From positions 19,348,270-19,412,269 of the forward strand of contig CM067357.1 of the NCBI GenBank assembly GCA_034190875.2: a DNA stretch of 64,000 bases, in the 5' to 3' direction. Below, one piece after another: positions 16,781 through 38,136 of this stretch; position 1 is the stretch's first letter; each line of letters begins with the position of its first letter. The notes beneath the pieces are model-generated. The model made no database searches, was not told where the DNA came from, and worked only from the letters and a program-made list of their open reading frames with translations. Source of the stretch: Urechis unicinctus (lineage: Eukaryota; Annelida; Polychaeta; Xenopneusta; Urechidae). The translations under genes and the position numbers were made by a program.

Positions 16781-16969
16781 AACTATTCAAACATTTGTTA
16801 CATTTTGTCAGATGTTAATATTTACAAAGGACAGATCATAGTTCACTAAACGCCCTAAACCTCATTCAATCACACAAGAAAATGTCTTTGCACATACATA
16901 TACGAAGTCGGGACAAACATATCAAGAATAAAGAACAGATACTCGGCTCTTGTATGAGTTTATTCTGCG

Positions 16970-17480
16970 GTATAACCATCCAAAACACCGAGAAGGTGGA
17001 ACCTGCTATTCAGTTAAATGTATGTGTTTGTTGTGTTTGATGCAAAAACAACAATCACCAAACAACATCAGTGAACACACTTGGCAGTCTCACCAACGAT
17101 AAACCGTATAGAGGCGTGTTGTGGTAGAACAGTTTTGTGATACTCCCATGAAAGAGCTTGTTCGGTGGCTCAAGTTTGCTGGGAGCTGGATTCCATAGCA
17201 AGCATGACATCACCTCACCGCTGGAAAAACTGAAGCATGGTAATTCAGTATAAATAACTGATCAACCATCCGTTTAGAGTAACAGTGTTGTTTGTAGGTA
17301 GCCGTTGCCTTTTGCCACTCAATGAATATTTTTAGGGTGGCGAATAGGCAATTACATTGAGCCAAACTTTTATATACGTGACATGAGTGTTTTATTCATC
17401 CGTGAATAGCCAGGAGCTTTTTCAATCATCCTGAAAGCAAATCCAGCACTGGTGAATCGTCACGACTGCCTCAGGTGGGG
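16970..17480 (+). repeat. Three-copy dispersed repeat, copy 1
   Basis: Aligns with 48930-49410 and 62560-62990 in the same orientation. Shared words include 'caaacaacatcag'-like, 'gacatcaccttat'-like, 'taaagcatg', 'actgatca' and 'gggtggcgaat...ggcaattaca'. No frame is conserved over its length in all three copies, so it looks non-coding and of unknown class. Confidence 0.75.
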
Positions 17481-17747
17481 AGAAAAATAGCTATTATTGA
17501 AAAGGAAATCTTTGGCAGTTGGAAGGGAAACGCTATAAGGGAGATAATGTTAGTAGTATTCGCAGTGGGGAGGTTAACATTATGTTCGACATGCGGCAAT
17601 TACGCTACCAAATCTACCAAAGATGCTAATCTGATTAGCATCACTGCTTTTCTGGATAGTTAGATACACTTCTGCCGTCACTAGACGCATACACAGCTGT
17701 ATTAAACAATGTAGATGAACGGACGTCAATTCATGGTAGCATCAGAT
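17481..17747 (+). repeat. Extension of the three-copy repeat, shared with 63000-63270
   Basis: The last part, 'acacagctgt...aacaatg..gatgaacgg...ggtagcatca', matches 63200-63260, so copies 1 and 3 of the dispersed repeat share ~250 further bases that copy 2 lacks. In copy 2 the similarity ends at the (TA)n array at 49416. Confidence 0.6.
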
Positions 17748-28200
<10,453 letters not shown>

Positions 28201-28394
28201 AGCATTTTAGCATATACATATATATGTATATATTTATATATATGTATATATATATATGCATATATAGGTAGATATATAGGTATATATAGAGAGAGATGTA
28301 GATAGAGATAGAGTATAGAGGGATATATATATCTAGATATATAGATAGATAGAGATAGAGAGATATAGAGAGAATAGACATGACAGACATACAG
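28201..28394. repeat. Compound TA / TAGA microsatellite
   Basis: Interrupted TA repeats pass into tagata/gagata words (about 28268-28378). This is the left part of a single ~540-base microsatellite cluster with several motif switches. Confidence 0.93.
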
Positions 28395-28473
28395 ACATAC
28401 ATACATACATACATACATACATACATACATACATACATACATACATACATACATACATACATACATACATACA

Positions 28474-28501
<28 letters not shown>
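28395..28501. repeat. (CATA)n tetranucleotide microsatellite
   Basis: About 26 uninterrupted copies of cata. Because 4 is not a multiple of 3, the array reads as Thr-Tyr-Ile-His on the plus strand and Met-Tyr-Val-Cys on the minus strand, which produces the long spurious ORFs on both strands (28038-28757). Confidence 0.98.
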
Positions 28502-28505
<4 letters not shown>

Positions 28506-28592
28506 CATATGTACATATATACATATATACATATATACATATATACACACATATATATATATATTTATATTTATATATATATATATTTATGT

Positions 28593-28626
<34 letters not shown>

Positions 28627-28740
28627 ATATGCATAAATATTTATATTATTCATGTATTTATATGTTTATATGTGCTTGTGTGTGTGTATGTGATGATGTG
28701 TGTGTGTACGGGTGTGTGTCTATGTGTGTGTACACTACCA
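28502..28740. repeat. TA repeats followed by a TG-rich tract
   Basis: TA/TATT repeats to ~28640, then a tgtg-rich tract at about 28676-28732 (tgtgtgtgtatgtg, gtgtgtgtgtacgggtgtgtg). TG tracts of this kind can form Z-DNA. It completes the compound cluster that began at 28201. Confidence 0.92.
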
Positions 28741-29369
28741 TCAACGAACCTGCGTGATTTCCTGCTTTATATCATGTTTTGCAGCTCTGTGGTTTTAAGT
28801 TGCACCAGAGTACATCCGTTACATCGGCACAAAAGATAATCGTTATTTGTTGATAATCCTCATCCTATCAAGTTCATATGGGATTAATCGTAATCAATGA
28901 ATGCTGTAACTGGTCTCTGACATTCAGTAATCTAATAAATCTTTCTGCATACTTGAAACATTAAGTTGTACTGAGTGCAGAGCCTTTTATTTGTTGACAG
29001 CTAATTGTACGGTGAGTTCTATTGTGTGGTCGATACAGTTATCAGTTCTCACGTGACAACCATTTTACTTCAGCACCACAATACTACGCAGACTTTTATT
29101 CTTCGTCCAATAGCTCCCTAAAATGATACAATATTTTCCCATGCAGCGCAGACTGTATAGGATAGAAATTATTTACTTGCAACAACGGCAACTTATCGAT
29201 ACTGATTGCAAACAAACACATAAACAACAAATCCAGTGCTGTAAGTAGAGACAATGTAGCCAGGGGCTGTCCCTTCCCTTCTTCGGGCTGTCCTGCACCT
29301 ACTCATGCAACGCATTGACCATTGATTTTTAGAACATGCTCATTTATGTGAATGTTTGCAGATTTATAA
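28741..29369. other. Unassigned sequence flanking the LINE on its 3' side
   Basis: No gene. Translation of the minus strand here does not continue the LINE reverse transcriptase, and no poly(A), short tandem tail or target-site duplication could be identified near the element's end. The end of the LINE is therefore taken as the point where RT similarity is lost. Confidence 0.5.
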
Positions 29370-29375
29370 GTTGGT

Positions 29376-31696
29376 CTAAATATATTTAGTTTTTTTGGTA
29401 TTGAGAAATAACTTATTGGCACAAAACCAGTCATGTAATTTTCCAAGTGCATCATTAGCCAAACAAAAGAGAGTATTTAGGTCACAAGAAGAAGTCAGTA
29501 GTGTAATATCGTCCGCAAACGAGAGAGGGTCTGCTGGGCATGACATAGATAAGTCATTGACGTATAATAGGAAAAGAAGAAGCGGGCCGAGTATTGACCC
29601 TACAGGGACTCCGCACTTTATTGGTTGCATTATGGATTTGTGTTCATCGACCTCTGTGTATTGAAATCGATCGGTTAAATAGCTTTTGAACCATGCAAGC
29701 GCTATCCCTCTTATCCCAAGTCTAGACATTTTTTTCCAAGAGTATACCGTGGTCTATTATATCAAAGGCTTTGGAAAGATCACAAAATACTGCGAGTGTA
29801 TACTCTTTTGGCGAGCTATTGGATGAAATATCGTATTTTTTTAAGTGACTGTAAAATGGGATGAACTATACAGTGATGTTTTCTAAAGCCATATTGACGT
29901 TCATATAGTCTGCTATGAGCATTTAAGAAATTAAGAATTCTATGGTACATCAATTTCTTAAGAAGTTTAGAGAATGCCCGCAATAAGCTTAAAGGGCGGT
30001 AGTTATCCATTTGACATGGGTCGGATGACTTGTGGATTGGGATTACTTTGGCAGTTTTTAATTTATCAGGAACTATACCCGTCGTCAGGGATTGGTTGAA
30101 GTTATAGGTCAAGGGAAGTACTATTTGTTGTATAAATTATTCTACAATCTTTGTAGTTATGTCGTCATGCCCTGAACTTTGTTTTTGCTTTAAGTTGTTT
30201 GCAACTGCAATCAGTTCATATGATTTAACGGGTTCAATGAATACACTTTGCACGGGGCTGTTAATGAAATAATCTGTTAATTAGTATCCGGTAAGTTATC
30301 ATGCAAATTGCAACTTATGTTTACAAAGACGTTGTTAAACTCATTGGCGAGCGTTGATTTATTTTTATTGTTTTGTCTATCAATGACCATTAATCTTGGA
30401 AACTGGGGTTTGTTTGTTGCGTTTCCCATTGCCTGTTTTAGTACGGCCCACTTTTTTATATTGGATTTATGTTCATTAATCAATTTAACATGGTAGTCAT
30501 TCTTTTGCTGCCGTTTTATTCGGTTATACGTGCTATTGTACTGTTTATATTTGTAAGTGTTATGAATATCTGGTTTGGTTTTCCTCTATTTATAAAGCTT
30601 ATTTTTACGTCGGGATGATTTGATTAAGCCAGAGGTCATCCAGGGTTCACGAAAGACTTTTCTATTTGTCGTTGTTTTAGGTTTTACTAGAAAGGCGTGA
30701 TCGTAAGCTGATTTATATTCTTGTACGAAATGATCATATGCTTGTGAAGGACATTTGTGATGATAAACTCTGGAAAAATCAATATTTACCAGGGAATTCT
30801 TGAACGTGCTTATTCCTCCCGGCGTCAAGGTTCTGCACATTTTTCTGGGGGGAACGGCACTTTCAACTTTGTTAGTTGCAATGTTCCAAAGTGGTCAGCT
30901 AAGTCGGTGATGATTATTCCTGACTTACTTTGGGTTGATAAGTCGTTTGAATATATATGGTCAATAAGAGTGGCTGAGGTGTTGGTTACCCTTGTTGGTT
31001 TAGTAATCGTTGGTACAAAGCCATTGGCATTAACATTGTCCACAAATTCATTGGTTTTTAAGTTAATCGATCTTCAAGTCCCCCATTATTATACATTTTT
31101 TGTGTTCAGCATTGATTAATTCCATAAGTTCAAGGATGGTTTTGGTGGATACATCAAAGTCGGCTTTGAGGGTCGAGTTTGGTCTGTATATCAAACCAAG
31201 TATTGCTTTTGTTTTGAATACAGTTTCATAGTCTACAAAGAGCGTTTCGATTACAGGAGGAATAAAAACCGAAAAATCTTCCCGTATTCGGAAAGTAATG
31301 TGATCCTTTATAAATAAACCTACTCCTCCTCTAAAGTCATCTGTACGATTGAGGGATATGAGCCTATGGTATCCCGGAAGCATCAATCTATTATCATCCT
31401 TGCAGTTATACAATTCCGTTACACCTAAAAATTCGAATGCAAATTTGTACCATGGATATCACATATTAATTCCTTAAAGTTCTCCCAATTGGCTGACAGT
31501 TAACATGAAAATATCCTAGGATATTTAGATAATTATTGCTCTTCAAAAAACATTTAGGTTCGTAGTATTTACACGTATTGTTTTGGTTATTAATTGGAGA
31601 GTCATAGAGATCATCGATGAGATCATAAGAATTGTAGATGGAGGAGAAATCAACGTTAACGTCACCCCCAGTTTGGCTAGCAGCGATGTCAACCAT
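29376..31696 (-). pseudogene. LINE ORF2: AP-endonuclease and reverse transcriptase, frameshifted and 3'-truncated
   Basis: The endonuclease spans ~31600-30830: F-x2-LGVTELY with the catalytic Glu at ~31420; LPGYHRLISLNR and RGGVGLFI; then MGDLKID at ~31080-31066, where families have GDxN, so the Asn is replaced by Lys (31072-31074). ATLIDHIYSN and a D-H pair near the domain end follow (31043-30825). A linker (30840-30277) has EPWMTSGLIKS. RT fingers: KVIPIHKSSDP and NYRPLSLL (30112-29816). Motif A FCDLSKAFDIIDH is at ~29795-29750 and motif C FADDITLL at ~29519-29496. In the GVPxGSILGPLL motif, Val stands where Gln is usual. Reading frames change near 31450, 31055, 30830, 30200, 29815 and 29740 (poly-T). 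Met at 31696 is the first start after an in-frame stop. The ORF ends after KKTKYI, well before a normal RT end. Confidence 0.93.
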
Positions 31697-31972
31697 CAGT
31701 ATATATCATCCCTAACCCCCGGCTCTTAAATATGCGCACAATATGTGGAATAGAAACATTTTTAAGTTCATGAACAGATACACATAGAATAGTCACAAGT
31801 ATAAGAATAGTGCAAGTAAAATAACAATATGTATACAGGGGTAACATGAGGGTGCTCATAGTGTTAAAGAAAAAAATACGAATGAAATAACTAATGATTG
31901 TACCCCCCGTGATGGGTGATATTGATCACATTTCTCTCGATTGTGAAGAGGGGTTGCCTGACTCAGAATAAG

Positions 31973-32663
31973 TCACATGTTCTCGCAGAACTTGATATAG
32001 TCCGCATTTTAAACAATCCTTTCTATCGAACTCCCGTGCAGTTTAATAAATATGGTTCCGTCATGGGTCCAAGTATCTTGGATTTTTTTCTTCAACAATC
32101 TGTACTTACATGCCAACTCACTTCTTTGTCTGTTAAGGTCTTCATTGATGTAATGTCCCCCATTTTTAAGCCAAAATCTCTTCGACATGACGTCTGCCTT
32201 TTTGTTGTAAGATCAGAATATCTCGGTTTTTTCCAGTTTGCTTTTTCCCAACGCGGTGGTATCGATCTATGTCTCTGTCTATATCCATGTGGATCTCGAG
32301 CTTTTCCTTTATCAGATTGATGGGGTTAATATCCGAGTTTTTCATCCACTCCTGATATTCTGATTGAGTTTCTTCGATCGTATTGCTCCAAGTGGTCTAA
32401 TCGATTGGTAAGTGAGTCATTAGTTTAGTTCTCTAATTTGGGCGTCCTTTTCTTTCAGTTTAGATTCGAACAGCGCTTGAATTGAAGCGTCCTGGGCTTA
32501 AAATAAAGCTGCCAGTACGTATTGGCGTGGACTTGTCAATTTGCCTTACGGCCTGATCAAATGGATCACTGGTTTCCAAACCCGTTTCTGCTCCTGCCGT
32601 CTTGCTTTGCGCATCACAGGGCGTGGCTGTTCCCTGGCCGGCTTTTTGGTTACGTTTGACCAT
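31973..32663 (-). pseudogene. LINE ORF1p-like protein, frameshifted
   Basis: The Met at 32663 opens a ~67-codon polar segment. After a frameshift near 32500 comes a charged heptad-like stretch ending KLKEKDAQIRELN (~32445-32420). A second shift (~32420) leads to DHLEQYDRRNSIRISGV (~32390-32340), the signature at the coiled-coil/RRM junction of L1-type ORF1 proteins. Next come KLEIHMDIDRDIDRYHRVGK and then YINEDLNRQRSELACKYR-LLKKK and TWTHDGTIFIKL (32155-32045), which match the C-terminal domain order. The stop is at 31975-31973, ~275 bases before ORF2. ORF1 proteins of this kind bind element RNA as a chaperone; here that is inference from family resemblance. One in-frame stop lies near the C-terminus. 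Confidence 0.85.
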
Positions 32664-32700
32664 TGTTTCAAATTGTCTTTAGGGAGTTATATCATTACGA

Positions 32701-33649
32701 CTGCGCATTACATAACTTTTCAGAGGAATACTGTTGCTTACACAAGAATTAATGCTTCTATCATTTAACTTGAGTAAACCCCGAAAAATGTTTCTGCTTA
32801 AAGGTGTAATCCAGTGAATATTCATATGGCGTTATTTAATTAAGCTATCGAACATGAACCCGTACGTGTGTAATTAGCCCGATTTTATTGTTACTGATGT
32901 TAAGCTAAGGTAGAGCATAAACTTTGGGTAAAGTATTCACTGGGCGCGGCCATGTTGGTGCGAATTTTAGGTGATCTCATTGATCAACCATGCTAGACTC
33001 CATAGCCGGGTGTTTTTTCAGTTTACTCAGTGCTTGCTGAGAAACCGTCAAACTGGCGTCGTAGTTTTTCCGATGATCAAAACATTAAATTGGACAACGT
33101 CGTGTCATTATCACCACACATGAGCACATTCCACTTAACAGGGCCATTCTCCATTACAACTATCTTCCAGGCAGTTATCTTTAAATAATGAGCTTGTTAA
33201 ACATACCAATTCTTATCATATATTGCTCTATCCACTGTTCTTTTACGAGCAAAGCAACTGAATAATATTGCAAACAATGTTTTTTCAGACGTGGCTAGTA
33301 TTTTCGTCACGGAAACCATGCATCCTTTTTTTGTTGACAAATGACGTCCCGGAAATAAGCGATGTTTCCCCCTTAAATTAGGTTAGTATATCTTTTGTGC
33401 ATCAATCATGTGCCTGTTGGTCATTAAAGAATCTCATTTTCTGACGCCTGGTAACTTGCTGGAGGATTCTTCAGGATTATATTGTGTGTTACATTAAATA
33501 AAAAGGCGTACCATAATGAGAATAGGGAACAAGCTTCCCTAACCAGCCAAAGACCATCCTTGACTAAATATACTTCGGGTCAGCAGTTGTATTTGGAATG
33601 GAATGAGACCAACTGAGAGGACGTTTCTACCTACATGATATGGAATCAA
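32701..33649. other. Unassigned sequence upstream (5') of the LINE
   Basis: No gene or repeat partner seen. The true 5' end of the LINE may extend into the first part of this stretch as untranslated region; nothing in the sequence marks the boundary. Confidence 0.45.
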
Positions 33650-36084
33650 GACTTATTCTAGCGGTAAGAAGAAATAGCAAACATGATTTAGATCACTCAC
33701 GCAGACAATTATGACTTATATGACTTAAACATACCTATTCGTGAGCAAATATCTATAGATCTCGTGAGTGTGTCACTCTGAATGGCTCTCTACTTAATCA
33801 AAACGATGCCCAAAATGACACTTATCCATGGCATCACATTGGAGAAGCTTTGTAGTCAACCGGCAATCTCGTCGAGATAAAAGGCCTTTTATTGACAAAA
33901 GTCGTAGTTCGATATATATAATTATTGTGCGCACATTTAGAGGACATTAAGAAAAAATAATCAACTCCAAATGAGCTTGATATCATAAACACCTAAGTAT
34001 TTAGAGGAATGATATCACTTTAGAAGTCACAGTTCAGATGTCAAAATCATTTATAAGCACATCCGCGTCGACTTCATTGTTTTTGCTTATTCTGCACTTT
34101 GAGGGGTTATATTGATATTATTGATTAATGAATTGGAATTGACAGACATATTTACTTAACCATCCATGATGTGTTTTAAAGAAGCATGCATACCCAAACC
34201 TTCTGTGTTTGAAACCCGCACATCCACGATAAGGATAGGAGCAAGACCAACACAATGATTTTGTATTCGATCGGATCTTTTTGCGCAGTACTAAACTGGC
34301 CACCAAATAGATGCTATCGCAGCCCATTGTAATTGATGACACATTATATATAACCGGCCTTCACGATAATTACACGAAGTGTTGCCTTTCGTAGCGCTAC
34401 AAAGAACACCAGACTATTATTAACGTAAGCCTCAATACATTGCGAACAGTTTTTCTTAATGCCAAAGAGAGCTAGACATATAACACAATGGATGAGCGCA
34501 TCGTGTTCTAACTTGTGCAATTAATTTGTCACAATACGAACATGCTGTTATTGCTGTTTCAGAGAATATGCAGCCCTTTCAAGGCCTTGGATAACTGTGA
34601 TGAAGCGCGCCTACATAAATCCTGAATCCGAATTATGCCTAACATATAAGGTGTCTGAAGGTAATGACAATGTGTGTTGAACTGTGACATATATTAATAA
34701 ATGTATTATGAGTGAAATTCATCAACTCCACCAAGTAAGACATTAATCACAGCTCTATGTGTAATGAAGATGCTGATGGAATAATGATGGATAAAACGGG
34801 CTGCCGGTGCTTCACAGTCAACTTCCCTAGGGAAATAGGTTGACTCTGATGCAGACCCTTGAAACCATTCATGGAATTTCCGACTAAATAAAACCACACC
34901 ATTGATGGGCTAACTTTGGACCCTACATTGCAACCACGCCTTTAGCCTCGCGGTTTAGAGAATAATGCCACTTTGTCACATATAATATACAGGTTTGGTT
35001 CTTTCCCTTCCATTGCACCAATTATTATTTCAGCCTAGACCGTATTATTGCACAATAAAGCTGGTTGATTGAAAAACTAAAGCCAATAATATTGACCCTG
35101 CAATCATAGTTTAATTGTCTAAACGGTAAGATGTTTAGCAGGCCATAGCAGTTCATGCAATACAGTGTCGTATATTATTGGCAAAATGGCACAAATTGTC
35201 AGATCGATTTTTAAATAACAAAGTAGAGTTCTTTTGGCATCTTAACCGAATTTCAAATCAAGAACGTGCACTTATTGTTCATTTGTTAGAAATGCTTATT
35301 TTTACAGATTACAACAGGGCAGTCCTTCTATATTCATAAGTAGTCGCCAAGCGTTTCAACCAGCAGTTTCCTATCGAAAAAAAAAGACCCGGCAGTTATG
35401 AAGCTATGCATAACTAAGGACTAACTTATACTGACGCTGTGCATTTACCAACCCCAGGGCATATTTTATGTCCACTCTTTCCTATTTGAAGGTGTAATAT
35501 TATGCTTAGATGCTTAGTCTAGATCACAATTACGTTATATATATTAAAAACGCAAACCTATTTATGGAATCGGTCTGCAAGCCAACGAGACGCAAGGAGA
35601 AAGGGTTTCTATCAAAAAAGCACCTGCAAGCTGTTCTTATTACAATGTGTTAGGTGCTGGGAGCCCATTATAAACCTTTATGCACTAATAATAAGAACAC
35701 CGATTAGAATTTAGTCATGCTGTGCACGTCTTATTGGCAGAGCGGCACAATAGCTCGGTGATCGATGCGCCATCCATTAAGAGAAGCAACCCAGCTGAGC
35801 ATTACCTTATGATTACGCTACATACTCAAACAAACGTGTTTTGTTACGGGGTGGATCGTGTGAGCGAACTCTACGGCTTTATAATGAACGCATATCTAAG
35901 CCTGCTGCATTCTATGCACTATTGAGCGCAACGTGTTGTTGCCGTGCTCACGGTTGTGTTTTATTAATACCTTTATTACTAGTAGATGTGCAGTCTGATA
36001 TATTGCCTTTTGTATGACTATTCGTGCTAGGAGTATAAGGCGAGCAATAATTGACCTCTTAACGCTGCAATATGTGAGCAGCTG
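33650..36084. repeat. Large collinear duplication, copy B block 1
   Basis: Counterpart of 9311-12077. Compared with copy A it lacks ~430 bases near 34060 and gains ~230 bases at 34220-34450 (partly the block shared with 15010-15140). It keeps 32 bases near 34830-34862 that are missing at ~10750. ORFs in copy A are broken here by stops and indels, which argues against a protein-coding role. Confidence 0.85.
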
Positions 36085-36089
36085 AATTC

Positions 36090-36430
36090 GTTTCCAATTA
36101 CCTTTCTGGGGCTACACTGTGCGGACTTGCCTATAGTTTCATCAGGAGCTAAGATATGATAAGAATGACCATTGTAAAGAAGCATACGATTTTGTCGTAT
36201 GTCTAACACAGCTCCTGTTTAATGTAAGAAGTCTATTCTTACCAATAGATGACAATCTGGGATATCGACTAACATAACGGTAACCGGATACCATATCATA
36301 TCAATAGTACACTCTCCATATATGTTTAGTGCATGTTCTGTAATGCTGGTTAAACGACTGGCAGTGTTAATAAGCGGGGTCTATAATTACAAAATGGTTA
36401 AGAGTATTGTTGCTTTATAAGTGTATGCGT
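36090..36430 (-). pseudogene. Retropepsin-like protease remnant of the LTR element
   Basis: A nearly open frame (36375-36027, one stop) reads ALNIYGECTIDM, then HLLVRIDFLH, a stop, TGAVLDIRQNRMLLYNG. This matches the flap-to-second-half pattern of Gypsy retropepsins, where a 'LLGxDFL...GAxIDxxxxxL' motif is typical. The upstream stretch expected to carry the catalytic D-S/T-G triad (about 36410-36370) contains stops and reads roughly I-I-D-P-A, so the active site looks lost. The protein would have cut the gag-pol polyprotein. Confidence 0.75.
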
Positions 36431-36510
36431 TGAACCTATAACTATTAGAGCAATTAAACGTACTCCTTCACATTCTAAAACAACCTGTGGACTGCGTTGT
36501 TACTTTTTGC

Positions 36511-37078
36511 ATAATCATAGGTCTAGTGATGACCACCACACTTACGACAGGAGCTTTCAGGAGACGGTGCTTTGCATGCACGCGTGAGATGTTTACGAAA
36601 AATGCAAGGTTTTCAGCGTTGCAGATCAAAGTAAGCATTATTGCATGTTAGGCGGCCAGCTCACGGCAGATGTGGAGGGTGAGGGGTTGATACAGGGGTC
36701 ATAACCGTTCTGCAGTTACGAGCAAAGTGGCCTGGTTAGCCACAGCGGTAGCATTCTAGTAGAGCTTTAACAGGACGGGAGATTTGTAATTTAGACTGAG
36801 GCTGATTCAACACACGGGGAGCAGCAGCAGATCGGACGATCAGGATCAAATCAGAGATATTGCAGAAGGCGGGACGGCAGGAGCATCGGAGGCAGCCAAA
36901 ACGAAGCTATCACTCGTATGCATATACTCATTCCGGACTCGCTGTCAACAACAAGAGCAGCTTCACCATCGTCAAACATGTTGGCTGGTAATTTTTGGCG
37001 AGGTTGTTTACAAAAAGAGATAATACTTCCGCGCGAAGTGGAGTTGCTTACCCCAGGAGGTGAGAGAATACACGGCAT
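36511..37078 (-). pseudogene. Gag remnant with two CCHC-type zinc knuckles
   Basis: Met at 37078 (context aaacaATGcc) starts a ~75-codon open segment ending at 36851. After a frame change, a linker leads to a first knuckle at 36753-36712, C-Y-R-C-G-stop-P-G-H-F-A-R-N-C, with all four ligands kept despite the stop. A second at 36549-36511, C-R-K-C-G-G-H-H-stop-T-Y-D-Y, has its last Cys replaced by Tyr. Gag zinc knuckles bind element RNA for packaging. The ~110 residues before the first knuckle are far fewer than a full capsid domain needs, so the capsid part appears deleted. Confidence 0.8.
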
Positions 37079-37199
37079 TGTTTGTTCTTTTCTCTCTCTT
37101 TTCTTTTTTCTTTATCACTTTAGGGTCATCAATTAATATTGCGCCTTGGGGTAAAGCTAAGCAATTATTATTTGTTATTGCGTGCTCTGTTTTACTTCA

Positions 37200-37760
37200 A
37201 ATTACCAACACAGTTTATAGTGCACAGGTGAATGAAGGACTTCGTCTTGAACCAAAGTTGGTTTATTTCTAGTATAATCCACAAACAGAAAACAGTCGAA
37301 GTGAGTGAGGTTTTTTTGAAGTATCTATTGGGATCGACGTGAATCAGTCTCTGTTGGAGTCTGGCTGTCTGGCTGTGAGGGAGCGCGTTTTGTGGCACTA
37401 TATACCCTACCATTGGCTCAACCGTCTCCATATAAGAAAAGGAATAATCAACCATACCAGAGCTAACTCAACGTCCAACACACTCCGATGGCATGCATCA
37501 TATGATACATCAAAATCAGACAATGCTGGCATGAGGGGGTGAAGGCCATGGTATGGCAGATGGTTGGGATAGAGGGTTGAGATGCTACATATACACCAAG
37601 GCCCGACAAATGGAAAGCCATTACTCCTTAGTAACAAAGAACATTCCCTTGTAACCAACATGAGTAAGCAACAAGCATGCTGTGCAGATATAGATAGACC
37701 TACATATATGACAGCATCACGCTTAATACTATCCACCATCAAGTCATACAATTTCTTTCC
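37200..37760 (-). other. LTR-like 5' control region of the Gypsy-like element
   Basis: On the minus strand the sequence between ~37755 (a TGT start is possible) and ~37205 (a possible ACA end) has the layout of an LTR. A TATA-like tatata lies near 37400, ~20 bases upstream of a region rich in cagccagacagcc. An aataaa polyadenylation signal is at ~37258-37263, followed by a T/G-rich stretch. Next comes a leader of ~120 bases and the gag Met. No second LTR is present in the window, so the ends cannot be proved. The overlapping 114-codon ORF (37407-37751) is probably not a gene. Confidence 0.5.
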
Positions 37761-37867
37761 TTACCGGCAGCCAACTTTGTCAAAACGCCTTTCATAAACA
37801 TATAAATAAATTACTTTCAACCAATTAAAATACAAAATCACATTAGTAAATCAAAACATGATCGTCA

Positions 37868-38136
37868 CAAAATTCGGTTGAGCAGTTGACGAATTACCAC
37901 TGGCATTAAAACAGTAATGCTCCAGAAACCACTTTACCATACATTTAGTTGACATTGGAGCGCAATAGGTATGGCTTTACAAGATTTGTCAACTTTATAG
38001 TGCTATTTGTATCCATTTCCTAGGGTGAAATCGACAAGCCTTATGTCAAGTATTTTTTTTAACTATGCACTCACAGTTGTATTAAATGAAAAGCTTACAA
38101 AGCTACTCTCTCCCACTTATAAATCATCATATTGAC
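37868..38136. repeat. Large collinear duplication, copy B block 2
   Basis: Resumes the match to copy A after the LTR-element fragment: 'ttgagcagttgacgaattac' is identical to 12195-12214, and the match continues through 'ggtgaaatcgac' and 'gcactcacagttgtat' to about 12440. Confidence 0.8.

Larger units (their letters stand above)
29370..32700 (-). mobile_element. Non-LTR retrotransposon (Jockey/CR1 group), ORF1 plus ORF2, inactive
   Basis: About 3.3 kb read on the minus strand, with an ORF1p-like region followed by an ORF2 with endonuclease and reverse transcriptase. Such elements copy themselves by target-primed reverse transcription. The order coiled-coil/RRM-like ORF1, AP-endonuclease, RT and the RT motifs place it in the broad Jockey/CR1 group; the exact clade cannot be fixed without a tree. 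At least five frameshifts and several stops make it inactive. Unusually, the 5' part is present while the RT thumb, the rest of ORF2 and the 3' UTR are missing, because coding similarity stops at ~29376. Confidence 0.93.
36085..37868 (-). mobile_element. Gypsy-like LTR retrotransposon, 5' fragment (LTR-like region, gag, protease)
   Basis: This ~1.8 kb segment interrupts the collinear duplication: copy A is continuous across the same place (12077-12185) with only ~110 different bases. Read on the minus strand it has an LTR-like region, a gag with two zinc knuckles and then a retropepsin, the order of a Gypsy-type element. RT, RNase H, integrase and the 3' LTR are absent. Stops and frameshifts interrupt every part. 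Target-site duplications could not be recognised, so the insertion may have been followed by deletion at the left side. Confidence 0.8.

Noticed and set aside
28395-28501. Regular array that could be mistaken for a CRISPR or satellite
   Set aside because: A simple tetranucleotide repeat with no spacers.
29395-31119. Plus-strand ORFs of 60-120 codons at 29395, 30308 and 30757
   Set aside because: Antisense shadows of the minus-strand LINE ORF2.
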